Assembly: GCA_034620365.1 (NCBI GenBank)
Contig: JAQGEQ010000297.1
Location: forward strand, 1 to 64,000
DNA length: 64,000 nucleotides
DNA from: Pegea sp. RAD2-039
Taxonomy: Eukaryota; Chordata; Thaliacea; Salpida; Salpidae
Direction of reading: 5' to 3'
Shown: in pieces, positions 13,891 through 26,210 of the stretch
Layout: each line of letters starts with the position of its first letter
Position numbering within the stretch: the stretch's first letter is position 1
The notes under the pieces: model-generated
The model's input: only the letters and a program-made list of their open reading frames with translations
What the model was told of the DNA's origin: nothing
Databases searched by the model: none
Program-made: the position numbers and the translations under genes

Positions 13891-15460
13891 AAGATGACGT
13901 CACCGGTGACGTCAACAAAATAGGTCGATTTGCATTTCTAATAATCGCCCTGGTAACACAAAGGATCAAGAGAAGATCGTTTTAAAAGACGTCGTTGAAC
14001 AGAGATTGCCTAAACTGAGTAGTTGCTGATTGTCATTCGACCAAGAGGAGATCCTAGAAAGATTAAGGTAGGATCAAGAGCAATAAAGTGAGATATATGT
14101 GGGACCTTTGCTAACATCCAATTTTTACCTAAATTTTCTTCTACATTAGGTCGCACATAAGTCTTGCCCTGTCGGTCCATAATCGATAGATATCCACGCG
14201 GTGATCATGACGTCACAATCAGACAGATTAAACACAAAATTGTGAACTCTTATAAAGACCAGTTGCCGACTGTCATAGTCTCATACACATTGTGAGCTGG
14301 AACTAACGAACTTCATCGTGACGTCACTTACTACAGTAATGATGTCATTGCTGAGAATTCTGACTTAATCGGTGACAAAACTGCTGAGAAAAGTCAAGCT
14401 TGAGCCAATGCCGACCAAGGGGTTGAGCTGAGCAGACTCGTATCAGCACCAACAACTTGTATCTGCACGATGATATGCAAATAGGGCGGCAAGAATCTAG
14501 AGGGGAATAAGACAGGAACAACTTGTTGCATCACCTCTACACCTCCAACTAGTGGTTGGTTGTGCAGTTTCTGACAAAGAAATTCACCGTTGCAACTACC
14601 CAACCAGATGAACTCAGTGTGAAGCGCATGTTGTAAGACAGGTAGACATGCTGTGATGAAGTGATGAGTCCACATCTACAACAAGGTGACATACCTTCAA
14701 TATTATGACTAATCCAATTAGAACCAGTCAAAGGTGTCTAATTATAAACAGTAGTTACTGGATGACACTTATCAACAATTAATCGTGTCATATATCGTAA
14801 GTTTGCATCCCCAGTTGCGATCCATACTACGAAATCACAGCTAAGTCATCTACTGCAATGATGTCATTACAGGATTGTTAACTCTTCCCTACAGAATTCC
14901 TCTTACCGAATGCTGACGTCATCAACACGCGAAGCAGTTTCGTTGCCTTGACTAAATCGATTTCGAAACCGGTTACATCAACCTATAGCGGAAATAAACG
15001 CGCTATAGCTTTAGTGACGTCATCACCCACCACCAGCTTCATGATTCTCGTTGATAATGATGAAACCAAATCAAACGCTCACAGTCTACGATAAAGATTG
15101 CGGATCGAAGATCTGAGGTAATCTTTATGCTGGTGCTGTATCCAATCAATTCTTCTGGAGTAGCAACTGTGAAGAGATGACGTCATTATACAATTTACCA
15201 TTTTTCTCTATTTACAACGACTGCATCTAATCTATCTTCTGACATGCTTCAGTGATTTCGTCATTAACACCGCGTTGTCGGATAACCGCCTTAAGATATC
15301 GCTTGTGAACGCGATTTGAAGTAAAGATTCATGTCATGAAAATTACATCCGGGAAAGTGATGCAGAAACTTACAATTAGTTATTCTTCTAATGCTGTGAT
15401 GTCAACACGCTCAAGTTGCGAGCAGTCAAGTGTTGTTGTTTCAGTGACGTCAGTAGCGCG
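13891..15460. promoter_or_regulatory. GC-richer island with eight TGACGTCA palindromes
   Basis: Perfect TGACGTCA octamers lie at 13895, 13907, 14208, 14319, 14914, 15015, 15178 and 15445, with near matches (GATGTCATT) between them. TGACGTCA is the canonical CRE/ATF-CREB site. At this base composition roughly one is expected by chance in the whole window, so eight in 1.6 kb is a real enrichment. Parts of the island resemble each other, for example ACTACAGTAATGATGTCAT at 14331 and CTACTGCAATGATGTCAT at 14850. It may therefore be a degenerate repeat or old mobile element instead of a designed enhancer. Overlapping minus-strand open frames near 14394-14731 resemble nothing I know. Confidence 0.4.
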
Positions 15461-18400
15461 ATAAAGATCACCATTAATGGTAAAATCAATGCAAAATTTC
15501 TTGAAGAATTCAGTTGACTCAATTCAGATCTCTGAATTTACTTAAAACTCTCTCACCTTGAGTCGTAAATTGCTTTTGTTAATCAGTCACTTAATGGCAG
15601 CAGAGCAAATTTAAGTTTTCTATTTGTATAAAAATTCCACAAAAAATTCCATATAAGGAAACTAGTTAGGAAAACTGATATTTAGTTGAATAATATCATT
15701 CAAGTAAAAGAGCAAATTTCTATTTTCCAGAAGAGAATAACATCAAGCTCACTTTTAAAGCATCGGACACAAATTACCTTTTCTTTTTAGCTAGTACGCA
15801 AATCACTTGCTATAAGATAATTTAATCGTAAAAGCCATCAGCTAGCAAACTACCAACTGACTACAAATTTTTAACTACCAACGAAATTAGTGAGATTTAC
15901 TTGCTAGGATTTAATCACAGCGACTAAAGATTTTCATTCTTAAACAGGTAAGAAAAATTGAAGGTAGTAAAGCCCTGAAAAAACAGTGAGAAAACAGATA
16001 AGTAACCAGCAAATCGGCAATCAACTAATTAAAGGGTTAAAATGAAAGTATTTGTTCAAAATGTATAAGCTTAACTTGCAATTGAAAATTTCACTTTATT
16101 TAAGTAAACTAGGATGTGGAAATCTTAAAACATTTAAGTTCATTATCAAACACTGCAAACTCTTTAAGGTATTAATTTAAGGTATGAAGCATTTGTGTCT
16201 AGTTTTAATTAAGTTAAAGCTTAATGAACTTATTATTAAGGATAATGAGCATTTTGATTCCAAAGCCTCGCATTTAAAACATGTAAGAATTTTAAGTTTA
16301 TTAATTACACGCATGAATGATTATTCAAACTTTTTCAGCAATTTATCTGCTACCTGCAGTGTTTAAATTCTATTTTTTTTAAATGCATCTAATAAAAATT
16401 TTAGCTCCAAAATTGCTTTCAATACCTTTTTTAAATAAGTATTTTGCATTTGCAAACCAAAAAATAAAAAATAGAATACAACCAACACTGATTTTGTTCA
16501 AATTTTGCTTTAATGCATTTTTTTAAATTGAATATTTCTGAAAGTTTGAAAAAGCCTTACTTTAAAGGTTTTCCGATTTCATAAATTAGCTTATCTATTT
16601 AAAGAATAAGTCATGTCGACATATAAGATTTTTTTTTCAAATTTTCTTTCTAAACTTTTTTTATTTTCAAATTTCTATCTATTTTTATTTCTACCTCCTT
16701 AAAACCTGATAGAAGGGCAAATCAGAAGTTTAATTAGTAAACTCAGTCAACAAATCAAACAATACTTTGGTGTTTTCTGTTACCTTTGAATCTTTGAAGC
16801 AGTAACTTTAGAGATTAGACTTGAAAATCAATAAAATACTTCAGTAGAGTTACAATAAGCCTATTAACAAAATTTAAGATTTGAAAGGTTTGTATGTAAC
16901 CCGGAAATTAGTTTAACCTTTATAAGTTAGGAGTATAAAAGTATATAACAACTGGTATTTGTGACGGATCATTTTTAGCATTTTTAATAATTATCAAAGT
17001 CAACATACGAAAGAAATGAAAGATTTGTTAGTAATTAGTAGTTTAAAAAAATAACAGAAAATTTTACAATAGAATGGAAAAGTTTGGAAAATTTAAAATC
17101 TTCGGGATTTCAATCTGTTATCTCTTCTTTTTGTATAAATAATACAAATATTTGTATAAATAATAAGATATATTGAGAACAAGAATAGCAATAGTATATA
17201 AACAATATTTATTTGGTTGTCGTTCTTAGAATAAATAATTTCAAAACTTTACTTTAAAAATCGCAATTGATTAAATTATTCAAACTCTGAAAACCTAATT
17301 TGCAATAAAAGTAATTTTATTCGAAAAACCTAAAATTCTAAGAAAAAACTTGAAACAATAAAACGGAATATGTTACAGTTTATGATGAAATTTTAATAAA
17401 AAATGTTTTCTCTAATTTATAATCGCCTCATCACCTGGTTTCATTTGAAAGTATTAAGCTAAAGATATTAATTAAACAATTGAAAAACCTCTGCTTAAAT
17501 AAACATGACATAAATTTATTAATATTATTAACGTAACCACAACATCGCCAGCTAATATCTACTTAATATCAAAAAAGGTAAACATTTCTTTTTATTAAGC
17601 AAAAATTTATATTATACATTGACACAAAAAAGAACTCTCAATTATCAATAAGATCTTTCGTTATCTGCAAACTATTTGACAACTAATTTAACTCTTTTTC
17701 TCAAATTGAACACTTTTATCTAAATTACTCTGGGAAAAAATGAACAGTTTTATTTTTACGACGTTTCTAGTGTGACTTAAAGATGTTTGCAATGATAAGG
17801 AAAAATGAATAAGGTAGCTCTCATGCTGCATTTTTTAAATCTATGACTGTACTTACTAAAAAAGAAATTCAAGTTTTATTCTGAAGCAGCAAAATGCTGT
17901 GAAATTTATTCAATATTTAGGATGAAGACTTTCAGAAACTGTAGTTTAAATAGAACACAGGTAAATTGAATTAACGAGTGTATATGATCAAAGTGAAATA
18001 TTTAAACTTATATTTATATTTAGTGTTCAAAACATAAAATAAACAGCTCATTAATAAATTTTTAAATTAGAGAAGTTTTGAAACACAACAGCTTAAGTTT
18101 TCAAATGAAAACTGATTTTAAAAAACCCTCAAATATATGTATTTCTATAAATTTATCTTATAATACCACCAATGATTTTATATTATCTCTTATATTTAGT
18201 TTTGCAAGCAATGAAAATACTGTATTTGTCATACATCAGTTTTTAGTAGAAATATTGTATTTTTTGTATAAAATAATACTAGTTAGGGCTTTTCAATATT
18301 TGTTTATTTATATTTATTTAAATAAAACTAACATTAAACGAGAAAATGCTTTTAGTGTAAACATTGTTAAATGTACAAAAATGATTGATTTTCCGATTCA

Positions 18401-18470
18401 ATCAAGTCTTGAATAGCTCATTTGACTTATAAATTAAAGAAACATAGTTTTACAGAATACTTTTTTTAAT
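15461..18470. other. Non-coding AT-rich stretch
   Basis: No gene supported. A 112-codon frame at 18078-18416 begins with TTG and has low-complexity composition typical of chance frames in AT-rich DNA. Confidence 0.5.
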
Positions 18471-19031
18471 TTAAATAGATAATTTATGATGTTAAGTTTA
18501 TACAAGGCTGTGAGAAAAAAAAAGCAATTACTCTCAAAGATGATTTCATACAGTTTGTTTATACAAATATAGTTAACTTTAAAATTGAACTGATATAATC
18601 AGTAAACAGTTAAGCACATAGTGTTTAAGAAGTTTAATTCAGTAAAAGATATGGTTAATGATTAATGATACTTCTAAGAGAAGTATAGTTTGAATCTAAA
18701 TCATTGAGAAGTCAAAAACGGTCTATTCGAAAATCTATCTCAAATAGCAATTCTTGCGAATAAGTTTTAATTAATAAAGTAACTAAGTTGTTTCACTTAT
18801 AGACAATTTTGAAAAAATATACCTATACAAACTTATGCTATTATAGTGTGTACTTAATATCAAAGTAGATTACTAATTTCATTTTGTTCATTTGTGATAA
18901 CAAGTATTCAATAATTGCTGAGAAGCTTTGTCCTTAGCAGTAAAAAGATTCAAGTTTACACTGTTATAATAAATTACAATTAAAGCTTGAAAAACAACGT
19001 TTACCTACTAAAATGTTAATAAAGTTTATTG
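18471..19031 (+). repeat. Dispersed ~0.5 kb repeat, copy B
   Basis: Second copy of the repeat at 11229-11740, about 7.2 kb away in the same orientation. A small insertion around 18940-19000 separates the last matching block. Confidence 0.8.
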
Positions 19032-20274
19032 AGAAAATGTCAACAATGTTTGTGTTTTATTAAAATCAGACTTAACAGAAAATATTTAAACTCTTTATAA
19101 AAAAATAATAAACCTAAAAAAATAAAAATAAAATTATATTCTAGCTTTTTAAATAACTTTAGTCTTAAAATACTTTAAGTTACTCAAGTCATTATTTGTA
19201 ACATATTTTTACGTAATGCAAAAAATATAGTTTAAAGCTTTTTATGTACTTTCCTCAGAATTTTTTCATTAACTGATTTTCAAGATCATTTTTTTGTAAG
19301 GTTTATTCTATAAGAAAATGTTTTTTAGATAGAAAGATATCATAACATTTCATGAAGCTAACATAGTTTTAACTATGAATAAACTGTTGATAAGTGTCCT
19401 TATCTTTGATTTTTCAGAAAATATCTGATAAGAGTTTATTTCACATGGTATAAGTACAGCCAGTTATAACTTTTATTAGTTACTATTGAGTGCTTGAGCA
19501 GTCCAGTGTCTGTTTGAAGTATATTAAACTTTTTCTAACTTTGTCTCAAATCTATTTCAAATTAGTAAAAGAACGAGGATTTTTAAAAAAGTTGAGGTTT
19601 TGAGCCTTTTTTATAAAGTTACACCTGATTGGCTTAATATTGTCTTACTGTTGATGGTTGCTTGAGAGTTGCTTTTTGATTGAAACAATTATATAATTAT
19701 CTTTAAACCTATTTTTTTATAAAGTTATACCATTTTTTAGCTGGCATGCGAAAATGTTCTCTATTGGTTAGATTTTTTAAAATTTTTAATTACAATTTTA
19801 AAAGGGCATTAATTGATTGAAAACCTTAATAATTTTTGTGCTTGTTTGTATTGCATTAACTATTTTAGCTTGTATTATTGTGGTTTTCCAACGTAAAACA
19901 AGTCATAAAATGAACTAATGTCTTATCTGAATGAGTATGCATTTTGAAACCATTAAAAGCTAGTATCTATCTACAGCTATGAAAGAATCAAGTTTTGTGC
20001 TTGACAGCTGAAAGCTCTTATCAAATTTACAGCTGAGTCAAAAATGAGTTCAATTAATTTATTCATTAAACACTTTTATAAACAGACTTTTTGCCAATTT
20101 GTTTATATACTACAACATTATTTATAGAATTTTATTATGTTTAGATAGCTTTTATAGAAAGAAATTTGATTTTATAAAAATAATTTACCAACATCTTCTT
20201 TAGCATTTTGAAGATATATAATTTTCAGTGCTTTCACATATCCAACTGTAAAAATATTTACTTATTTATTGCAG
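19032..20274. other. Upstream region of the kinase gene
   Basis: No open frame. A pyrimidine-rich tract ending TTATTGCAG at 20274 looks like a splice acceptor 24 bases before the kinase ATG, so a non-coding 5' exon probably lies in or beyond this stretch. Confidence 0.45.
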
Positions 20275-20298
20275 ATTTGAAACTTATCAAAGCAAGAA

Positions 20299-21510
20299 AT
20301 GAACTGTTGTAAAAAACAAGAACAAAATAGCTGGGGTCTTCTTTGGGACCACCATAGAGGAAAACTTCTCAGTCTATTGTCAAAAGATGAGGAATCATTT
20401 ATTTGTTTTCAAAATGCTAATGAAGAAATTATTTTAAAAAAGATTAAATCTTCATCAATAGTAAAATACTCCAGTAAACCCACTTTCAAGCTGGAATGGT
20501 GTCGCAAAGAAATGGAATTTACAATGGAAACGAAAAAACCTATTGACCCGAAATTAGAAGATTTTCATCAATACCAACCTGGATTTCTTCAGCTTTCTTT
20601 TGAAGTTGCTGAATATAAATTTCATCGTCTTCCAGTTAGTATCTTCATATTTCAAGAAAATCTAGACAACAAACTGAGAAAGCGAAGCAAGGGAAAATTG
20701 TTTACTCTATCAAAACTTGGCAAAGGAAGCTTTGGGGTTGTATTTAAATGCTATTCAACTGTAAGCTGTCAGTTGGTGGCTGCCAAAACCCTAAAAAAAA
20801 CATCTAATATGGATCAGTGGAAGTCTCGGTTGGAATGCTTGAAATATGAGAAGAATTTCTTACTCTCAATCAATCATAAGAACATTATTGGGATAATTGC
20901 TAAAGAATCAAGTATAAGTGACAAAATAGTATGTCTTGATTTATCAACAATTGGAGCTCTTACGACGTTCATGGACGACAAACCGATTGCTGAAAATCTG
21001 GCCAAACTATTTGTTAAAGATATTATCTCAGGTCTTGGTGAGCTGCACCTTAATAACTTCCTTCATCGTGATTTGAAACCAGAAAACATGTTAGTGTTTA
21101 ACCAGGATGGCCACTATTCAATCAAAATTTCAGACTTTGGATCAGTTACCAAGAGTTACAACGATCCAAGATTGTTAGAAATACATGGTACTGCAGTTTA
21201 CTCAGCACCTGAGATTGCCAAGTACATTATATTCAGCAAATTACCTGAATACAAGAAATCATCCGACATTTTTACTGTCGGTTCGACTTTGTATAGAATA
21301 ATTTACAACCGGCATGCTTTTTACATACAGTATACCTGTCCAGATTTCAGGAAAAAGCTAAAAAATGGAACCTATTCACAGTCAGATCTCAAACCTTCCT
21401 TTGAAAACTCATCTCCAGAGCTTATGAGCTTCTTTTACTCGTGCTGCTGTATCGATGAGCAGGAACGACTGACTGTAGATGAGCTTGCAAGCCATCCTTG
21501 GCTCAAATGA
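20299..21510 (+). CDS. Single-exon protein kinase with N-terminal extension
   Basis: A 403-residue frame whose C-terminal two thirds is a complete protein kinase domain. Visible elements are the glycine loop GKGSFG (141-146), the ATP lysine in VAAK (K163), a candidate helix-C glutamate (E184), HRDLKPEN (256-263, catalytic D258), DFG (279-281), APE (303-305), the helix-F aspartate in SSDIFTVGS (D323) and R390 before the terminal HPWLK. All catalytic residues are present, so an active Ser/Thr-type kinase is likely. About 15 extra residues lie between APE and helix F, as in IKK-related kinases, but I cannot assign a subfamily. Residues 1-135 match no domain I know. The start is the ATG 24 bases after a likely acceptor at 20274; a poly(A) signal is at 21691. 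Part of the gene was duplicated and decayed at 25769-26210. Confidence 0.9.
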   Translation: MNCCKKQEQNSWGLLWDHHRGKLLSLLSKDEESFICFQNANEEIILKKIKSSSIVKYSSKPTFKLEWCRKEMEFTMETKKPIDPKLEDFHQYQPGFLQLSFEVAEYKFHRLPVSIFIFQENLDNKLRKRSKGKLFTLSKLGKGSFGVVFKCYSTVSCQLVAAKTLKKTSNMDQWKSRLECLKYEKNFLLSINHKNIIGIIAKESSISDKIVCLDLSTIGALTTFMDDKPIAENLAKLFVKDIISGLGELHLNNFLHRDLKPENMLVFNQDGHYSIKISDFGSVTKSYNDPRLLEIHGTAVYSAPEIAKYIIFSKLPEYKKSSDIFTVGSTLYRIIYNRHAFYIQYTCPDFRKKLKNGTYSQSDLKPSFENSSPELMSFFYSCCCIDEQERLTVDELASHPWLK

Positions 21511-24360
21511 AACAACTTCCTTAGAAGGAAACTATCTTTTTAATTATTGTTTAAAAAATAATTAAAGATAACAATTTTCTGAAAATATATTTTTTAAATG
21601 ATCAAGAAATATTATGTTTGAAGATAACTATCATTTTAAAATCATTTACGTTGTGCTTTGTCTGTAAAAAAACTTTCAACACTTTAATTCAATAAAATTG
21701 TTTGTGGTGAATAGGTCGTCAAATAAAAATTTGGAAGTCTATTATTTGTATTGTAGATTGTCGTACTTAAATAACTATTTCTAAATCAATTATTGGTGTT
21801 TCAAGCAGTTAATGGTGTTACCTGATAGGCCGCAAAGTCAACTAGGTAACCTATTTTTATTAAAGGTCAAACAATTGAAGAAAAATCACCTTTAACTGTT
21901 AGTCGGCGTTCATACAGAAGTCATCAATATGCTTTCAAATACTTTAATTAATGATTCCAAGAAAGTTTAATTAACTTATAATAAAAGCATAAAGGTTAAA
22001 AGTAAAAGTTGCAGTGTCAGACTTATGAAGATGACGTCAGCATTAAGAAAGTTTAAATAAAGCAAGTGATAATATACATTGAAAGCTTTCCAAAACAGAC
22101 TGAAGCAGTCATAGAAAAGTAAGAAAGTTTTACTCTTGAAAATATATTGAAGATAATGATTTTTTTACGCAATCTAGTCGGTAAAAAATAAATTTATTCT
22201 GAAAAAATAGATTTCAATATTTACACCTGATAGTAAATGTAGATATTGATTCCCACCCAAAAAAAATTGATATTTTTACAAGTTTCATTGATTATAATCT
22301 AATAAAGGTAATTGATGGCCTCAGGCAAAAACTTCAATGGAAAAAGATTTTCTTAATCTTTTTTTCAAAGAAGTTTAGAAAGCAAAAATAACTTATGGTA
22401 CATTATTAGTTCTTTCTAATGCAATTTTAAAAACAGCTTTTAGAACAAAATGTGTTTGAAACTAAAAATGCTTCATTAATGAAAAATTTGAACACTCTTT
22501 ATTTTTTTAACTCTGCAATAGAACTTACACAACACAAATATATTTTAAAAACAAGTCATAACTTATCAACTTGTTTAAAATATTAAACTATCGACCTTTC
22601 AGACTTTTTTACACATGGCTGATTTACACTATGAATACTAAAGATGTTAATATGTATTATACAAATCTTATTTAAAACACAAGAGCATGTTGCCACTTTT
22701 CTTAATATTTTTGCTTCAAAGCTTTTTAATGCAAGCAAATTGTTTAAAGGAAGATATGTAAAAGACTTAGAAATGAAGTATGATTTTATATGACAACAAA
22801 CAGAATCAAATAACTGTTAGTCAAATCAATTTTATACTTTAAAACAAGTAAAGATTAGTGCTCACGAATTTATTACAGAATAATAATTAATAAGGCTACT
22901 AAGAATCTGGTCTCAAATTATAACTTCTGAAATATTTACGTAATACTAGGAATTAAAAACTTTTAAAGAATTTTTTTTGCACAAACTGGATTGAATTACA
23001 CCAGAAAAAAAGAATATTTTTAACTGTTGATGCATAAAAATTGTAGAAATGTTGAAGTATAGAAAGATTTGATTAATTATATAAATAAAAAAAAGGAATT
23101 CAAATAAAAAAGCTTCTTAGGGATATGAGTTTCTGTGTAAGTATGAGTAGTAATTATGATTTAAATCAGTTTCCTCTGAACATTATATAAAATTACACTT
23201 CATAGATTACGTACAAATTTATCAACAAAATCAGATTTTGAACAGACTTTATTCAATTTGGTAAATTGATTGAATATAAAGCTTAACGAAACAAGTGAAT
23301 TAAAAATTTACGTTTTGTTAAATCTACAAATAAAAAAAACCTACAAAATATTGAAAAAGATAAAAAATGCAGCAAAGAAAACAGCAAATTACGACAGCTC
23401 ACGTGATCTAGCCATTACAAAAAAACTAACAACGAACAACAAAAAACACAGCAAATATGCATTTGCACAGAGATCTAGTTGATTTTCAGAAAAGAAAGTT
23501 GAAAATATGTATATGGATTATTTAGATCCAGTACTATACATTACTTGTAACTCATTCTATGCCTTCGATTTCGGCTGTCTCCAATTGACTCTCTCATCAA
23601 AATGACATAACTTCCAGACAGAAAAAGTAAAAATCGTTTATATAATTTCTTGGTTTTATTGCGAAATAAATTATAATAATATTTATTCAAAAGAAAATAA
23701 TTTTTCACTAAGGAACTTTTAGTTATCCAAAACTCTAGGTTTGTTCGTAGAAGTGAGGATATTTGAACAGCTTTTTAATTAAGCTAGCTCACTTATATTT
23801 CGTGCGAGTCTCAAGTAAAAATCAGTACTAAAGCATCTTGGCTGAGTTCTGATGGATAAACATGTAGATTGAACAAGTATGCCGCCTGCCATATATATTC
23901 ACTGTCAGTAGATCAATTTAGTTATGGTCAAGAAAATATTAAACTAAACTACTTCTACTCACTGGATGTGTTGTTCAGGGACATAGATCGTTGATCTATG
24001 AAGGAGGTTCTGCATACTTTTACTTTAGAGGATACCATCTGCAATCAATAAATGACGTTATACAAAGTATAAAAGTGTGTTTTTAATGACGTTGTTAAAT
24101 TATAAAAAATGTAAAGGACAATCAAAGAGCAGTTAATAATCTTAGTAACTCTCACCAATGTTTTTGCCATTTTATTGTTAAATAAAAAGCAATTTCATTT
24201 GTTTGCAGAATGGGTGGGAATATTCCTGAAATTAACAATTGTTTCATTATTATAACCTTCAAAAATTTTAGGAAAAATTTAATGTTTACAATTTTCAAAC
24301 AAAATAGTGTTAAAAGATGTTTAAGTAAAAAACAAACTTTTAACAAATATCTCGAATATA
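21069..24360 (+). repeat. Kinase-containing segmental duplication, copy 1
   Basis: From the HRDLKPEN-coding part of the kinase to about 24360, the sequence matches 25769-28260 in order. Shared landmarks include AATCAATTATTGGTGTTTCA (21785 versus 26403), the ATTCTATGCCTT region (23553 versus 27379) and GAGCAGTTAATAATCTT (24127 versus 28025). No other gene is seen after the kinase; small frames at 23270 and 24152 are low-complexity. Confidence 0.8.
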
Positions 24361-24384
24361 AAATGATTCGTTGACCGTATAACA

Positions 24385-24550
24385 GTAGAATGGTGTGGTG
24401 AGTGTGGCTATTATAACACTTCTAGGAAACACAAGATTCCAAATTCAAAGCTGGACTTGGAGCCTCGTTGGTAGTTCGTTAATGCATTCAATGCTGTTCT
24501 GGCAGCTCCAGCGACCAAAGCCAGCCACATTCACACTATTCTGTTTGTTC
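24385..24550 (+). repeat. SINE-family fragment with terminal inverted repeat
   Basis: GAATGGTGTGGTGAGTGTGG near 24390 pairs with the complement of a stretch near 24525-24545. The interior (TTCTAGGAAAC through CTGGCAGCTCC) matches the minus-strand repeat at 45380-45480. It sits just past the end of the kinase duplication. Confidence 0.45.
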
Positions 24551-25768
24551 TGCTACAGAATTTTGATTGCTTGAGAAAGTATAATTCTATTCTGGACACG
24601 GAAATTGTTAATCATATTTTATTTCTGTTGGTACAAAGTAATCAATTATGGAGAAAAGTACCTTTCAATGAATTATTCTCACTCTTAAGATCTTGTATCC
24701 AGTGACACGGCCAATAGATCTAAAACAGTTAATTCGATGTGTGGTACAGCAGTAAAGTATTTTGTCGCTGAAGTAATTGTGTTGATAATCAGTAATCATT
24801 GATTTAATCTCATTTTCAAGTTTATTCGGATCTAATAATTTAAGATTACTTTATTTCAAGCAAGTCAACAACTATAAACTCTTCCCAAAAACATCTAACA
24901 AATCACATTTCAAGTAGTTGAAGATATCATAAAAGATTTTTATTCATAAAAATAATTTTATAATGATTTATATATAGATAAACATATTTTGGACAAGATA
25001 TTTTTATGTATCATTTTATGTAAACTATCAAAAGTTATGAACAGGTAGGGGAGGCCAAACAGCCACTATGATTAAAATTTTATGCTGCTAAGGCGATTCT
25101 ATGCAAAGTATCGGTTTTGGTGATTTTTTCTTCTTTTTTCGTTTGATAATTTTAGTGTGGTCTTAAATATTGGAAAAAATCTAGACGTTTTCATACAATC
25201 ATGAAAAATAATAATTCATAAATCTGGCTACACTATTTATAACAGTTTATTAATTCCATAAGAAATAAAAATTGTATAATATATTATATAAATTATATAA
25301 AAATAAATAAAAAATATTTCACCACTTTAGGCAATAAGATGACTGTGTTTTGCTGTTATTTCTCCGAAAAGGGAAATAATCTTTACTAAAATGTCTAAAT
25401 ATTCATAAAAAGATAAAATTTTTATTATGTATATTGTTTGCCAAAACATTTTGAAAGTAAACATGATTAATTATCACATTAAATATATTGTAGTCTCGTT
25501 TTTTAAATGCTTCCAGAACATATTTGGAACACTACACTTAATTTCAAACTTTTTATTCAATCAAAGTCAGTTTAAGTTTTTGATTTCTAAAAAGGATCTT
25601 TCTTAGAACTACTTCTGGTTTTACATTTGATTAAGTTCTTGTTTTGACACAAAAATAATGTGGTAACTTTACTTTCCACCAAGATTTTATCAAAAATTTA
25701 GCGATAATTGTCACATATTCTTAATTAAATCACAAAAAAATTATTAATATACAAACTTTTGCGTAATA

Positions 25769-26210
25769 TTAAATTAAAACCGGAAAACATATTAGTGTTT
25801 AATGATCATTTGATTTTATGATGGCAGTTCTCAGCTAAAGCTTTCTGGTGCTGGTTAAATTTGTAGGTCTTAGAACAATCTAATGTTGTCTGAAATACAC
25901 TATAGTATAATTTACTAAGCACCTGAGATCGCCAAGTACTGTTTATTCAAGCAAATATCTGTATACGAAAAATTACCGGACATGTTAGGTGTCAGTTTGA
26001 AAGGATATTTTAAAACATTTAATTCAATTTTGAAAAGTATACCTGGTAGCATTTCAAGAAGTTTTCAAAAGATGGTACCTACACTATAGCAGATATACTT
26101 TTTTCCTCTTAAAACCCTTCTGCTAATCTTTAACAAAATTTATTGTATGATTGTTTCTTATTGATGAGCAGAAAAGATTTTTTCTATTAACTTGCAAACC
26201 ATTGGCAAAT
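25769..26210 (+). pseudogene. Decayed copy of the kinase C-terminal half
   Basis: Matches 21069-21507 of the kinase gene. Recognisable remnants are AAACCGGAAAACATATTAGT (the KPENML motif), GCACCTGAGATCGCCAAGTA (APEIAK) and GATGAGCAGAAAAGATT (DEQER). Frameshifts and stops separate them, and the sequence for the glycine loop and ATP lysine is absent because the duplication started downstream of it. It cannot encode a kinase. Confidence 0.8.

Noticed and set aside
14394-14731. Overlapping minus-strand open frames of 93 and 60 codons in the GC-richer island
   Set aside because: Two frames compete over the same bases, no recognisable domain, and the region looks like degenerate repeat DNA.
18078-18416. 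112-codon open frame on the plus strand
   Set aside because: Non-ATG start, composition dominated by AT-rich codons, no motif or splice context; a chance frame.
23270-24346. Small frames after the kinase gene
   Set aside because: Lysine/asparagine-rich low-complexity frames, not conserved in the duplicated block at 25769-28260.
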